From Aliivibrio sp. S3MY1 (lineage in GTDB: Bacteria > Pseudomonadota > Gammaproteobacteria > Enterobacterales > Vibrionaceae): a stretch of DNA of 64,000 bases. Under the pieces are notes generated by a model. The model saw only the letters and a list, made by a program, of their open reading frames with translations, ran no database searches and was not told the origin of the DNA. How positions within the stretch are numbered: position 1 is the stretch's first letter; the number at the start of each line of letters is the position of its first letter. The DNA lies in contig NZ_JARACO010000008.1 of NCBI RefSeq assembly GCF_028765575.1, positions 62,001 to 126,000 of the forward strand, written 5' to 3'. Both the position numbers and the translations under genes were made by a program. Below are positions 50,163 to 59,040 of the stretch, piece by piece.

Positions 50163-51353
50163 ATGAGTGACTTTCCTGTCTATATTCATGCCTGTGGTTC
50201 GCATTCCGCATTAGGCAAAGAGATGGCTGATATACATCAGACTCTTCAAGGAACTAAAGCGCCATCAATGAGAGTTGAAGAGGGATGGCTGAACGATGGA
50301 AAATCGACCGTTGTTGGAAAAGCAGAAGGTGAATTGCCAGCCGTTCCATCACGATTAGCCACATTTGATACACGAAATAACCAATTAGTACTTTCAGCAT
50401 TACAGCAAATTGAAGCTCAAATTCAGCAAGCAAAAGAAAAGTACGGCGCTGATCGTATTGCTGTGGTGGTAGGGACAAGTACTTCAGGGATCTCTGATGG
50501 TGAAGTCGCGCTAAGTGCTAAGCTAAATACTGGCGAGTTTTCTGATGGCTATCATTATCACAAGCAAGAGCTGGGTAATCCTGCGGAATTTATCGCAGAG
50601 TATTTAGAGCTTACAGGTCCAACGTATGCAATTTCAACCGCGTGTTCTTCTAGCGGTCGCGTGTTTTTATCAGCAAAGCGATTATTAAAATCAGGCTTTG
50701 TGGACGCGGTTATCGTTGGTGGCACAGATACGTTATGTAAGTTAACGCTGAACGGTTTTAATAGCCTTGAAGCGTTATCAAATACGCCTTGTTTGCCATT
50801 TAGTCCAAATAGAAAAGGGATTAACATCGGTGAAGCAAGTGCGTATATGCTACTGAGCGCAGAGCAAAAAGACTCCGATGATCCCATTGCTCTATTAGGT
50901 GCAGGTGACAGTTCAGATGCGCATCATATATCAGCACCTCATCCAGAAGGAAAAGGCGCGATAGAAGCGATGGAGAAAGCTTTAAAAGATGCAGGACTTA
51001 ATGCTACGGACATTGGCTACATTAATGCTCACGGTACAGCGACACCATTGAATGATGCGATGGAATCGAAAGCGGCGCATGCTGTTTTTGGTTCTCAAAC
51101 ACCAATCAGTTCAACTAAGCCATTAACCGGACATACGCTAGGGGCTGCGGGTATCATTGAGGCTTCAATTTGTTGGCATATACTCAAATTCAATTTAGCA
51201 TTACCTATGCAAATCAACGATGGTGAGATTGATCTTGAATTAGCCGAGATTAACTTAGTTCAAAGTCAGAGTTTAGAAAAGAAAGCGATCATCAGTAACT
51301 CTTTTGCTTTTGGTGGCAATAATATTAGTTTAATTTTTGGGTATCATTCATGA
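50163..51353 (+). CDS. apeO: Beta-ketoacyl-ACP synthase (ApeO-like)
   Basis: A 396-residue type II ketosynthase. Active-site Cys is in ISTACSSSGRVF (near residue 165), and the His residues are in NAHGTATPLNDAM and GHTLGAAG. It is expected to form the catalytic half of a ketosynthase/chain-length-factor pair with the short ApeC-like subunit at the operon start. Its end overlaps the next gene by 4 bases. Confidence 0.9.
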   Translation: MSDFPVYIHACGSHSALGKEMADIHQTLQGTKAPSMRVEEGWLNDGKSTVVGKAEGELPAVPSRLATFDTRNNQLVLSALQQIEAQIQQAKEKYGADRIAVVVGTSTSGISDGEVALSAKLNTGEFSDGYHYHKQELGNPAEFIAEYLELTGPTYAISTACSSSGRVFLSAKRLLKSGFVDAVIVGGTDTLCKLTLNGFNSLEALSNTPCLPFSPNRKGINIGEASAYMLLSAEQKDSDDPIALLGAGDSSDAHHISAPHPEGKGAIEAMEKALKDAGLNATDIGYINAHGTATPLNDAMESKAAHAVFGSQTPISSTKPLTGHTLGAAGIIEASICWHILKFNLALPMQINDGEIDLELAEINLVQSQSLEKKAIISNSFAFGGNNISLIFGYHS

Positions 51354-51820
51354 GCCGTATTCCAGATTTAATCGACCTTTTACCTCATGATATGCCATTA
51401 GCTTTAGTTGATGAGTTGATTGATGTACAAGAGTTGTCTATTCATTGTCGAGTGACTATCAGTGATAAGAATATTTTCTTTAATCATGAAACCAAAACAC
51501 TTCCGGCGTGGGTAGGCATTGAGTTCATGGCACAAAGTGTTGCTGGTTGGTCAGGTTATCACGCATGGAAAAAGGGCAATAAGCCACCGATAGGCTTTTT
51601 GCTCGGTAGTCGTAAATACCAAGCGGAGTGCAGTGAGTTTCAACAAGGCGACACACTCGACATTTTTGCAGAGCAAATACTTGAGAATAATGGCATGGCG
51701 GTATTCAGTTGTTATATTGAATCAAAAGGTCAGCAAGTGGCTTCGAGCCAGCTTAATGTATTTGTACCAACAGAAGAAAAATTAGAAGAGCTTCTCGCTC
51801 CTAAGCAAGACAAGCAGTAG
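51350..51820 (+). CDS. apeP: Hotdog dehydratase (ApeP-like)
   Basis: A 156-residue protein of the 3-hydroxyacyl-ACP dehydratase type. DLLPHDMPLALVDEL near residue 12 contains the catalytic His position of this family, and WVGIEFMAQSVAGWSGYHA carries the second conserved block. In studied systems ApeP and ApeI form the dehydratase pair. It is coupled to the ketosynthase by a 4-base overlap. Confidence 0.85.
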   Translation: MSRIPDLIDLLPHDMPLALVDELIDVQELSIHCRVTISDKNIFFNHETKTLPAWVGIEFMAQSVAGWSGYHAWKKGNKPPIGFLLGSRKYQAECSEFQQGDTLDIFAEQILENNGMAVFSCYIESKGQQVASSQLNVFVPTEEKLEELLAPKQDKQ

Positions 51821-51828
51821 AGGGAATA

Positions 51829-52554
51829 ATGACAAGACAAGTATTAGTGACCGGAGCCAGTAAAGGCATTGGTCGCGCTATCTCAGAGCAGCTAGCAAAA
51901 GATGGGTTTTATGTAGTTGTTCACTATATGAGTGATCAAGCAGGCGCAGAGCAAACACTAGCAACGATTGAAGAAAACGGTGGCTCAGGGCGCTTAATTC
52001 AATTTGATATTAGCGATCGCGCACAGTGTAAAGAGAGATTAGAAAACGATATTGAAATTCATGGTGCGTATTATGGCGTTGTGAGTAATGCAGGTATTAC
52101 TCGTGATACGGCATTCCCAGCAATGACAGAAGAAGAGTGGGATGGAGTTATTCATACCAACTTAGACAGCTTCTACAATGTACTTCACCCTTGCGTAATG
52201 CCTATGGTTCAACTACGTAAAGGTGGCCGTATTGTGACACTAGCGTCAGTCTCTGGCATTGTGGGTAACCGTGGGCAAACCAACTACAGCGCCGCTAAAG
52301 CGGGTGTTATTGGTGCGACTAAATCGTTAGCATTAGAACTAGCAAAACGAAAAATTACCGTAAACTGTGTCGCACCAGGTTTGATTGATACTGGCATGGT
52401 TGATGAGCATGTAAAAGAGCATGCATTACCACAAGTACCACTGCGTCGTATGGGGGATCCAGAAGAAGTTGCAGGGCTTGTGAGTTACCTTATGTCAGAT
52501 GTTGCAGGTTATGTGACTCGCCAAGTTATTTCTATTAATGGTGGTTTAGTATGA
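51829..52554 (+). CDS. apeQ: 3-oxoacyl-ACP reductase (ApeQ-like)
   Basis: A 241-residue short-chain dehydrogenase of the FabG type. The NADPH site is TGASKGIGRAIS (near residue 8), followed by SNAGITRD. The catalytic Ser is in ASVSGIVG and the Tyr-Lys pair in NYSAAKAG. It reduces the keto group in each polyene cycle. AGGGAATA precedes the ATG. It overlaps the last gene by 4 bases. Confidence 0.92.
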   Translation: MTRQVLVTGASKGIGRAISEQLAKDGFYVVVHYMSDQAGAEQTLATIEENGGSGRLIQFDISDRAQCKERLENDIEIHGAYYGVVSNAGITRDTAFPAMTEEEWDGVIHTNLDSFYNVLHPCVMPMVQLRKGGRIVTLASVSGIVGNRGQTNYSAAKAGVIGATKSLALELAKRKITVNCVAPGLIDTGMVDEHVKEHALPQVPLRRMGDPEEVAGLVSYLMSDVAGYVTRQVISINGGLV

Positions 52555-53786
52555 GTCGTCGTGTAGTTGTAACTGGCATGTCTGGTGTTACCGCTTTAGG
52601 TAGTGATTGGAACACGGTAGGCGAAAACCTTCGTAAGTGTGAAAATGCCACCCAATACATGCCAAGCTTTGAAGTCTATGATGGCCTAAATACCAAGCTT
52701 GCTGCCCCGATTGATGACTTTACGTTACCAAAGCATTACACCCGTAAAAAGATCCGTTCAATGGGTCGAGTATCACTATTATCTACTGTTGCTTCTGAGC
52801 AGGCACTAGAGCAGAGTGGTTTGATTGGTAATGACGTTTTAACCAACGGTCAAACGGGTATTGCTTTTGGATCATCGACGGGCTCAACAGACGCTGTTGG
52901 TGCATTCGGTGTCATGCTGAGTGAGAAAAGCACCAAGGCTATTACTGCAACGACTTACGTAAAAATGATGCCTCATACCGCAGCAGTAAATGTGGGTTTA
53001 TTCTTTGGTTTACGTGGGCGTGTTATCCCAACAAGCAGTGCGTGTACGTCAGGTAGTCAAGCGATTGGTTACGCGTATGAAGCCATTAAACACGGTTATC
53101 AAACCGCAATGGTTGCTGGTGGTGCTGAAGAGTTATGCCCAACAGAATCGGCGGTATTTGATACTCTGTTTGCAACAAGCTTAAAAAATGATGAGCCTAA
53201 AACCTCACCTAGTCCATATGATCAAGACCGTGATGGTCTCGTGATTGGTGAAGGGGCAGGTGCATTAGTATTAGAAGAATATGAACACGCCAAAGCTCGT
53301 GGCGCGACCATCTATGCTGAGTTAGTTGGTTTTGCGAGTAACTGTGATGCAGCCCATGTAACACAGCCTCAAATGGAAACCATGCAACTGTGTATGGAAA
53401 TGTCATTAAAAGACGCGAACTTATCACCAGAGAGCATTGGTTACGTATCAGCTCATGGTACAGCGACTGAGCGTGGTGATATTGCAGAAAGTACAGCAAC
53501 AGAAAACGTATTTGGCTCATCTATGCCAATCAGTTCACTGAAGTCTTACTTTGGTCATACGCTAGGGGCTTGTGGTGCGATTGAAGCGTGGTTATCGATA
53601 GAGATGATGCGTGACAATTGGTTTAGCCCAACCTTGAACTTGAATAATGTGGATGAGCGCTGTGGCAAGCTTGATTACATTACAGGCACAGGCCGTGAAA
53701 TCGATTGTGATTACATCATGAGTAATAATTTTGCGTTTGGTGGCATTAATACATCGCTAATCTTTAAGCGTTGGACTGAAGCCTAG
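52551..53786 (+). CDS. apeR: Beta-ketoacyl-ACP synthase (ApeR-like)
   Basis: A 411-residue FabF-like ketosynthase with Cys in TSSACTSGSQA (near residue 167) and His residues in SAHGTATERGD and YFGHTLGACG. Together with ApeO/ApeC it extends the chain. In studied APE systems ApeR acts as a homodimer, probably on early elongation. It is the last gene of the operon, followed by a strong terminator. Confidence 0.92.
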   Translation: MSRRVVVTGMSGVTALGSDWNTVGENLRKCENATQYMPSFEVYDGLNTKLAAPIDDFTLPKHYTRKKIRSMGRVSLLSTVASEQALEQSGLIGNDVLTNGQTGIAFGSSTGSTDAVGAFGVMLSEKSTKAITATTYVKMMPHTAAVNVGLFFGLRGRVIPTSSACTSGSQAIGYAYEAIKHGYQTAMVAGGAEELCPTESAVFDTLFATSLKNDEPKTSPSPYDQDRDGLVIGEGAGALVLEEYEHAKARGATIYAELVGFASNCDAAHVTQPQMETMQLCMEMSLKDANLSPESIGYVSAHGTATERGDIAESTATENVFGSSMPISSLKSYFGHTLGACGAIEAWLSIEMMRDNWFSPTLNLNNVDERCGKLDYITGTGREIDCDYIMSNNFAFGGINTSLIFKRWTEA

Positions 53787-53800
53787 AAATAGCAGATAAG

Positions 53801-53835
53801 AAAAAACCGGTGAGGGGGAATTCACCGGTTTTTTT
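53801..53835 (+). terminator. Terminator after the APE operon
   Basis: AAAACCGGTGA pairs with TCACCGGTTTT around GGGGGAAT, with a long T run after it. It is the only strong terminator in the run from 38513, which supports a single transcript. Confidence 0.9.
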
Positions 53836-53884
53836 GTATCTTCAGATTGAGTATATCGAAGACAGTATAACTAATACAGCTTGA

Positions 53885-54331
53885 TTAGTTTACCCAATCA
53901 CGCAGTGTGAATGTTAATTCGTGATCTTGACCTTTAAGGATCAAGTTTTCTTTAGTTAGCGTAATGTCACTCCAAGTCGATAATGTTGCTGATACCGCTT
54001 GTTCAGTTGCCATTGCATCACCCATACACATTTTCATTGTCATTCCCATTTTTTCAATGCGGAATTGACCTTCTTCATTTAGCTCACCTTGGCCAAAGAA
54101 GTTGTTACAGCCAGCGTTACCATTAGCTGTCATTTTTTCGCCGATTTCAAGACGAGGTGCTTCCATTTCTTCAGAAGCAACGATGTCTTTACCATTAACT
54201 TGCGTTAACTGCCAGTTGTGGTGTTGAAGCATATCAGCAGATACTTGAGCATCAGTCATTACGTTATCGCCATTGCTTGCGCATGCAGCCATTAATACAG
54301 GTAGAGATACAGCCACTAATAATTTTTTCAT
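53885..54331 (-). CDS. META-domain lipoprotein (HslJ-like)
   Basis: A 148-residue lipoprotein with lipobox LMAAC (Cys near residue 17) and one META domain (HHNWQLTQVNGKDI, then TANGNAGCNNFFGQGEL, then MTMKMCMGDAMATEQ). META proteins such as E. coli HslJ are outer-membrane associated and connected with heat shock or antibiotic tolerance. The exact role is unclear. It is convergent with the APE operon and transcribed alone. Confidence 0.85.
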   Translation of the reverse strand: MKKLLVAVSLPVLMAACASNGDNVMTDAQVSADMLQHHNWQLTQVNGKDIVASEEMEAPRLEIGEKMTANGNAGCNNFFGQGELNEEGQFRIEKMGMTMKMCMGDAMATEQAVSATLSTWSDITLTKENLILKGQDHELTFTLRDWVN

Positions 54332-54531
54332 TTTAATTCCTAATAGATTTATGACGTTTTGTTATTTTTTAATATGCAGAAGTATAGGAAAGAATACCTT
54401 ACTATTGTCAGTAATACGTAAAAAAACCCATCCAATCGCACACATTTTATCAATTAAAATGCAAAGCGAGAAGAAGATATTAGTTTTATGAGAGGGTAGA
54501 AGGTGCCCTATAATAATGTGGCAGATAGATT

Positions 54532-54564
54532 AAAGCCCCGATACTGGTAATATCAGGGCTTTAA
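54532..54564 (-). terminator. Hairpin downstream of rplY
   Basis: AAAGCCC and GATA pair with TATC and GGGCTTT with one mismatch. On the minus strand it lies about 60 bases past the rplY stop, with a short T run. Confidence 0.55.
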
Positions 54565-54627
54565 AGGGGTGTTATTTCAATTGGTAAGAGAGAAATAACT
54601 AATGCAAAAGAGTAAAACAGACTCGAA

Positions 54628-54906
54628 TTAGATGCGGATGAAGTCCATGTGCTCAACTTTAGGCTTAAACGCGTGACGTTGAACGTCTTGCGGCTTAACC
54701 TTAACAGTAGCGCCATTGATTACTAGCTCAATTGCTTCGTAAAACTCAGGCTTATCCATTTGGTTGATGATATCACTGTGGATTAGTTCGATTGATACTG
54801 GAGCTTCTGTGCCACCGTAAACGATTGCAGGGAATTTACCAGCGTGACGAAGGCGGCGGCTCGCACCCTTACCTTGTTCAGTACGTACTACTGCTTCAAA
54901 TTTCAT
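54628..54906 (-). CDS. rplY: 50S ribosomal protein L25
   Basis: Binds 5S rRNA in the large subunit. From the ATG at 54906, preceded by GAGAG, it has 92 residues (E. coli 94). The frame extends to 54945, but that ATG has no ribosome binding site. The family sequence [20 protein letters not shown] and the C-terminal [19 protein letters not shown] are clear. The short form without the CTC extension is typical of gamma-proteobacteria. Confidence 0.95.
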   Translation of the reverse strand: MKFEAVVRTEQGKGASRRLRHAGKFPAIVYGGTEAPVSIELIHSDIINQMDKPEFYEAIELVINGATVKVKPQDVQRHAFKPKVEHMDFIRI

Positions 54907-55150
54907 AGTCTTTACTCTCAAAATAGTAAAATAAAAAAATGCCATTAAGCTTAGCGACCTAACTTAACAGACTTTTCGTTTCGAAAAAACGAGCGCGAAT
55001 AATACCATCAGATGATTTATCTAACAACCTATTTTCGTATGTTTTAAATAGTATTTTGCTAATCTAAAGAAACGGCCATTAATATAGAGCATACATGGTA
55101 TAAATCTTAGTTGGCATTGGATTGATTGATAAAAACGAATGGAGGAAAGT

Positions 55151-55576
55151 ATGAAAAAAATAGGGATAGCTGCGTTATTTTCTTTTTCAGTGATAGCAGC
55201 GGATCACGCTCAAGAGATAGAGATCCGACAAGATAATTTTCAGTACCTCGATGCGACCGTTGATTTGTTAGATGATGAATTTGATAAAGACGTATTAGAT
55301 TGGGATCGCATTATGCCATTAGCCCAAAGTGCGCATTTAACAGTAGAAGATCAGAAAACCCTGTTTCCAGAAGGAAGCGCAGACAACAGCCGAGCACGCA
55401 CTAAAATTTGGACTCAAAAAGCCGAGTTTGAAGGTAAGTTTAATACCTTATCTCAGCAATTTATCTTAATTAGCGAAGCCGCAATAGAGCAAGATGACGT
55501 TGCTGCGCGAGCCGCGCTTGATAAAGCGTTCTCTCAGTGCCGCTCGTGCCACATGAATTATCGTTCACTGTGGTAA
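55151..55576 (+). CDS. Cytochrome c' family protein
   Basis: A 141-residue periplasmic heme protein. The ATG at 55151 follows GGAGGAAAG; an ATG at 55139 lies in front of that site. A signal peptide ends near VIAADHA. The heme-attachment motif CRSCH is near the C-terminus (about 131-135), the usual place in cytochrome c' and cytochrome b562-like four-helix bundles. Possible roles are nitric oxide binding or electron transfer; none can be assigned from sequence. Confidence 0.85.
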   Translation: MKKIGIAALFSFSVIAADHAQEIEIRQDNFQYLDATVDLLDDEFDKDVLDWDRIMPLAQSAHLTVEDQKTLFPEGSADNSRARTKIWTQKAEFEGKFNTLSQQFILISEAAIEQDDVAARAALDKAFSQCRSCHMNYRSLW

Positions 55577-55610
55577 TCGTGTTTTAAAAGCGGATGATCG
55601 TATAAACCGA

Positions 55611-57335
55611 TCACTCTTCAAAGATCTTATCGCGAATTGACCAAAACTTACCTTGTTTACGCGCAATCACAAAGCTCGGTGGACGAAAACGGTGTTGGTT
55701 ATTCGCGATTTTAATTGCCGTTGTTTCTTCAAATGGGCGGTGTCTATCGACTAAATGAGGGCGCACAAAGTGATCCAAAAATAATTGCTTCTGTTTTTTT
55801 GTCGCCATTTGCCATACTTCATGCAGCTCAGAATCATCGTCACCTAAATAAGTCACTTTAAGCTGTGGCTTATCGAACTGATTTTTCCCCGCGGTAAGGA
55901 TTAAGTCGATGCAGTTGAGGATCCGAGCATCTTTTAATTTTAGTGCTTCTTTTAGCTTTTTATCGGGATCAACCAAGATCGCATCACATTCATGACAAAT
56001 ACGTGCCGCAATATCATTATCTGCACCACATTCATTGCAATATTTGGCTCTAAAACGATAGCCACACTCTTCACGAGTGCCTTCATCGTCTTCAAAATAG
56101 CCTTGGCAGCGACGTCCAAAGTGCTCAAGTAAAAAGCCATTACTGTCTAATTTACCCCAGAAGTTATTATTAAAACCACAAGCAGGGCAGGGAATGGTAA
56201 TAATTTCACTGTTGCTATCAGGTTTGGGATCGCCCACTTCAGGTTGGTAGAGATCGTAGCAATTACCCGCGTAATCTAAAATCGTACATTCTGTTTTTCC
56301 TTCCGCTAGACGTAATCCACGACCAATGATTTGTTGGTATAAACTGACAGACTCTGTTGGGCGTAAAATAGCGATTAAATCAACATGAGGGGCATCAAAG
56401 CCCGTCGTTAATACCGAGACATTAACTAAAAATTTGGTTTGTTGTTTTTTAAAGCGCTGAATAATGGCATCACGCTCGATAACTTTAGTATCGCCAATCA
56501 CCAATTCAGATTGCTCTGGCGGCAGTAGTGATAATATTTCTTGAGCGTGTCGCACCGTCGCAGCAAAGATCATCACGCCTTTTCTATCTTTGGCGTATTC
56601 GACGATTTGCTGAACAATTTGCGGCGTGGCACGTTTGGATTCTTCAATCACCAAATCCAATTCAGACTCTTTGTATTTACCGGTAGAGGCGGGTTTTAAT
56701 TGCGAGAAGTCATAACTTAATACTGGCGCATCTAAGAGTTTTGCTGGCGTTAAAAACCCCTCATCCAATAGATATTGAATCGGCAATTCAAAAATACAAT
56801 CACGGAAAAAACGAGGTGTATCAGTTTTGACTTGTCCACGAGTGTGGTATTGGTAAATCCAACCAATTCCTAAACGATAAGGTGTCGCGGTTAAACCAAG
56901 TACTTTAATACCCGCATTTTGGGTTTGTAAGTGCTCAATCACTTTACGGTAACTGGTGTCTTTGTTGTCTGGCACACGGTGGCACTCATCAATAACCAAT
57001 AATGAAAATTGATCTTTAAATGAGTCAAGATTACGCACCACAGATTGCACCGAGGCAAACACCACTTTCTTATCCGTTTCTTTACGACCTAACCCAGCAG
57101 AGAAAATAGAGGCATCTTCACCATAACCTTCGTATTTTTCATGGTTTTGTTCAACAAGCTCTTTAACGTGAGCAAGTACCAACACACGACCTTTTGCTAT
57201 TCGTGCTAATTCTGCAATCACCAAACTTTTTCCTGCACCCGTCGGCAGTACTAACACCGCAGGCGTCGTGTGTTTTCGGAAATAATGGATAACCGCTTTA
57301 ACAGAATCTTGTTGATAAGGTCGTAATGTATACAT
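55611..57335 (-). CDS. radD: DEAD/DEAH-box DNA repair helicase-like protein RadD (YejH)
   Basis: A 574-residue SF2 ATPase. Walker A is LPTGAGKSLVIAEL (near residue 34), Walker B is VIDECHR (DECH), and motif III lies in LGLTATPYRLG. The C-terminal helicase half contains QQIIGRGLRLAEG. A cysteine-rich region (CPACGFNNNFWG, CNECGADND, CHECDAIL) probably binds zinc. It aligns closely with E. coli RadD, which helps recombination and repair. The start at 57335 (MYTLRPYQQD) matches RadD better than the ATG at 57347. Confidence 0.93.
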   Translation of the reverse strand: MYTLRPYQQDSVKAVIHYFRKHTTPAVLVLPTGAGKSLVIAELARIAKGRVLVLAHVKELVEQNHEKYEGYGEDASIFSAGLGRKETDKKVVFASVQSVVRNLDSFKDQFSLLVIDECHRVPDNKDTSYRKVIEHLQTQNAGIKVLGLTATPYRLGIGWIYQYHTRGQVKTDTPRFFRDCIFELPIQYLLDEGFLTPAKLLDAPVLSYDFSQLKPASTGKYKESELDLVIEESKRATPQIVQQIVEYAKDRKGVMIFAATVRHAQEILSLLPPEQSELVIGDTKVIERDAIIQRFKKQQTKFLVNVSVLTTGFDAPHVDLIAILRPTESVSLYQQIIGRGLRLAEGKTECTILDYAGNCYDLYQPEVGDPKPDSNSEIITIPCPACGFNNNFWGKLDSNGFLLEHFGRRCQGYFEDDEGTREECGYRFRAKYCNECGADNDIAARICHECDAILVDPDKKLKEALKLKDARILNCIDLILTAGKNQFDKPQLKVTYLGDDDSELHEVWQMATKKQKQLFLDHFVRPHLVDRHRPFEETTAIKIANNQHRFRPPSFVIARKQGKFWSIRDKIFEE

Positions 57336-57510
57336 GGATATAAACACAGTGGTAAAGACAAGTTAGCATCATATCAGAATATATAAAATTACTCTTTATT
57401 TAATGATGTAACCCATTTTTGGCAAGAGACAGAAGATAAACAGACAGCGATTAAGACCAAGGACAGTCATTCATCGCTTACTGTGTTATTTTAACCTTTC
57501 TAGTCAATGG

Positions 57511-58560
57511 CTAAAAATGATGATGGGATAGTTTTCCAAGTAAGATAATCACATCTTGACTTGCTTTTTCCATATTAGATAAATGCTGTTTCATTTGTGC
57601 CCACTCTTGTTTTTTTGCGGCCACAATGGCTTGCTGTCCAGAGTCATGAACCAGTTTATGAGGGGTATTTAGTTTTTGAAAATCGAGTTCCTGAGTTAAA
57701 CATTGGTTAGTTTTCGATGAGAAATACCATTTACCTAATCGACATGCAGTATGGTTATTTACGACCGTATCAAAATCATGTCGAGCAATGGAATCATAAA
57801 TACTCATTTTCCAGATAACATGATCAAGTTTTACCACATCAAGGAAGGCGTTTTTTTGAGAGTGTGATAAGTTATGACTGATTTCTTCTAATAGATCATT
57901 CGTTTTATTATCAGAAGTTTGTAAATCATTTGATAGTTCAGTCATGGATTTTAAAAAGTCGTCAAATTCATGTTGGCTTTTTAAAAGATCGGTTGATTTA
58001 TCCTCAGCGTTCTTTAATTCAGCTTTGATGTCATTGGTTACGTTTAATGATTGGTTCGCAAGGGATCTTACTTCATTTGCAACCACAGCGAAGCCTCTTC
58101 CCATCTCGCCTGCTCGGGCCGCTTCTATTGAGGCATTAAGGGCCAGAAGATTTGTTTGGTCTGAAATTTCATCGATCCGTTTTGAGAGGTTTGCAATAGA
58201 GGCGACCGCTTCAGACATTGCAATCGCAGAGTTTTGAACATTTTCTTTTACAGAGAAGCCAAGATCTAGGCTGTTGGATAAATTAATTTTGCGATCTGTT
58301 TTTTCAATGTCTTTTGTATCATTTAATTCATTAGTACATTGTAAAATATCATTTCTAATAAGTTCTATAGCACTTTTTCCTTGCATTGAAAGAGTGAACC
58401 AATTTAATAATTGGTTGGTTTTATCTTCAAGTTCAAGGTTCTTTTTTTCTTTATTAGAAATGGTTGAGCGAGCGATTATTAGTTCTTCTTTTAATAAGGC
58501 TATTTCTTGATTTAACTCTTTATTTTGTTCTTTTAACTGCTTACTTTTTTTTAAAAACAT
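57511..58560 (-). CDS. Cytoplasmic chemoreceptor with CZB zinc-binding domain
   Basis: A 349-residue protein with no membrane span. The N-terminal coiled coil (about 5-50) is followed by a signalling hairpin with [20 protein letters not shown] (near residue 137). The C-terminal CZB domain (about 245-290) has [14 protein letters not shown] and [11 protein letters not shown]; His and Cys residues there form the zinc site. CZB receptors sense zinc or reactive chlorine or oxygen species. A GTG at 58566 would add two residues. Confidence 0.88.
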   Translation of the reverse strand: MFLKKSKQLKEQNKELNQEIALLKEELIIARSTISNKEKKNLELEDKTNQLLNWFTLSMQGKSAIELIRNDILQCTNELNDTKDIEKTDRKINLSNSLDLGFSVKENVQNSAIAMSEAVASIANLSKRIDEISDQTNLLALNASIEAARAGEMGRGFAVVANEVRSLANQSLNVTNDIKAELKNAEDKSTDLLKSQHEFDDFLKSMTELSNDLQTSDNKTNDLLEEISHNLSHSQKNAFLDVVKLDHVIWKMSIYDSIARHDFDTVVNNHTACRLGKWYFSSKTNQCLTQELDFQKLNTPHKLVHDSGQQAIVAAKKQEWAQMKQHLSNMEKASQDVIILLGKLSHHHF

Positions 58561-58566
58561 AATCAC

Positions 58567-59040
58567 TATAGCACTTTTTAACCAAAGCTATTTAGGCATG
58601 CAACAATCACGCCATTGCATATTTTGACATGTAATTTAGTTTGCTTAATGAGTCGTAATTGTTATGCTAAATAATAAATATTTATGCAAATATGGTGGGT
58701 ATATTTGCATTTTTTAATGTCTTTTATGCAATACGATATATTGTGAAAGCCTGTGAAAACTCGTGGCTAAATATGTTTTGTTTTAACGTTCATATAATGA
58801 GTAAATATAATGTACGTTACTTATTCAATTTGATGAATAAAATTCAGGTATTTTATGAACGATGGCAAAATGAGCATGGTTAAGCAAAAAATAGGTGGAT
58901 AGCAATTCTTTGACGCTTTCTTTCATTGAGTAGAATTCGTCATACTTTCTTGGATTATGAGCCAATTAAATTTAAGATAAAGTGATAAAAGAAAATAAAT
59001 AAAACAAGTATGAAAAATCAATGTTAAAAGGAATATATTA
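58567..59040. other. Intergenic region with no recognised feature
   Basis: About 470 AT-rich bases between the CZB receptor and the phospholipase D gene. A 63-codon frame at 58692-58883 has no ribosome binding site or protein-like composition. AAAAGGAA just before 59041 is the ribosome binding site for the next gene. Confidence 0.5.

Noticed and set aside
58692-58883. 63-codon open frame before the phospholipase D gene
   Set aside because: No ribosome binding site, biased composition and no recognisable motif.
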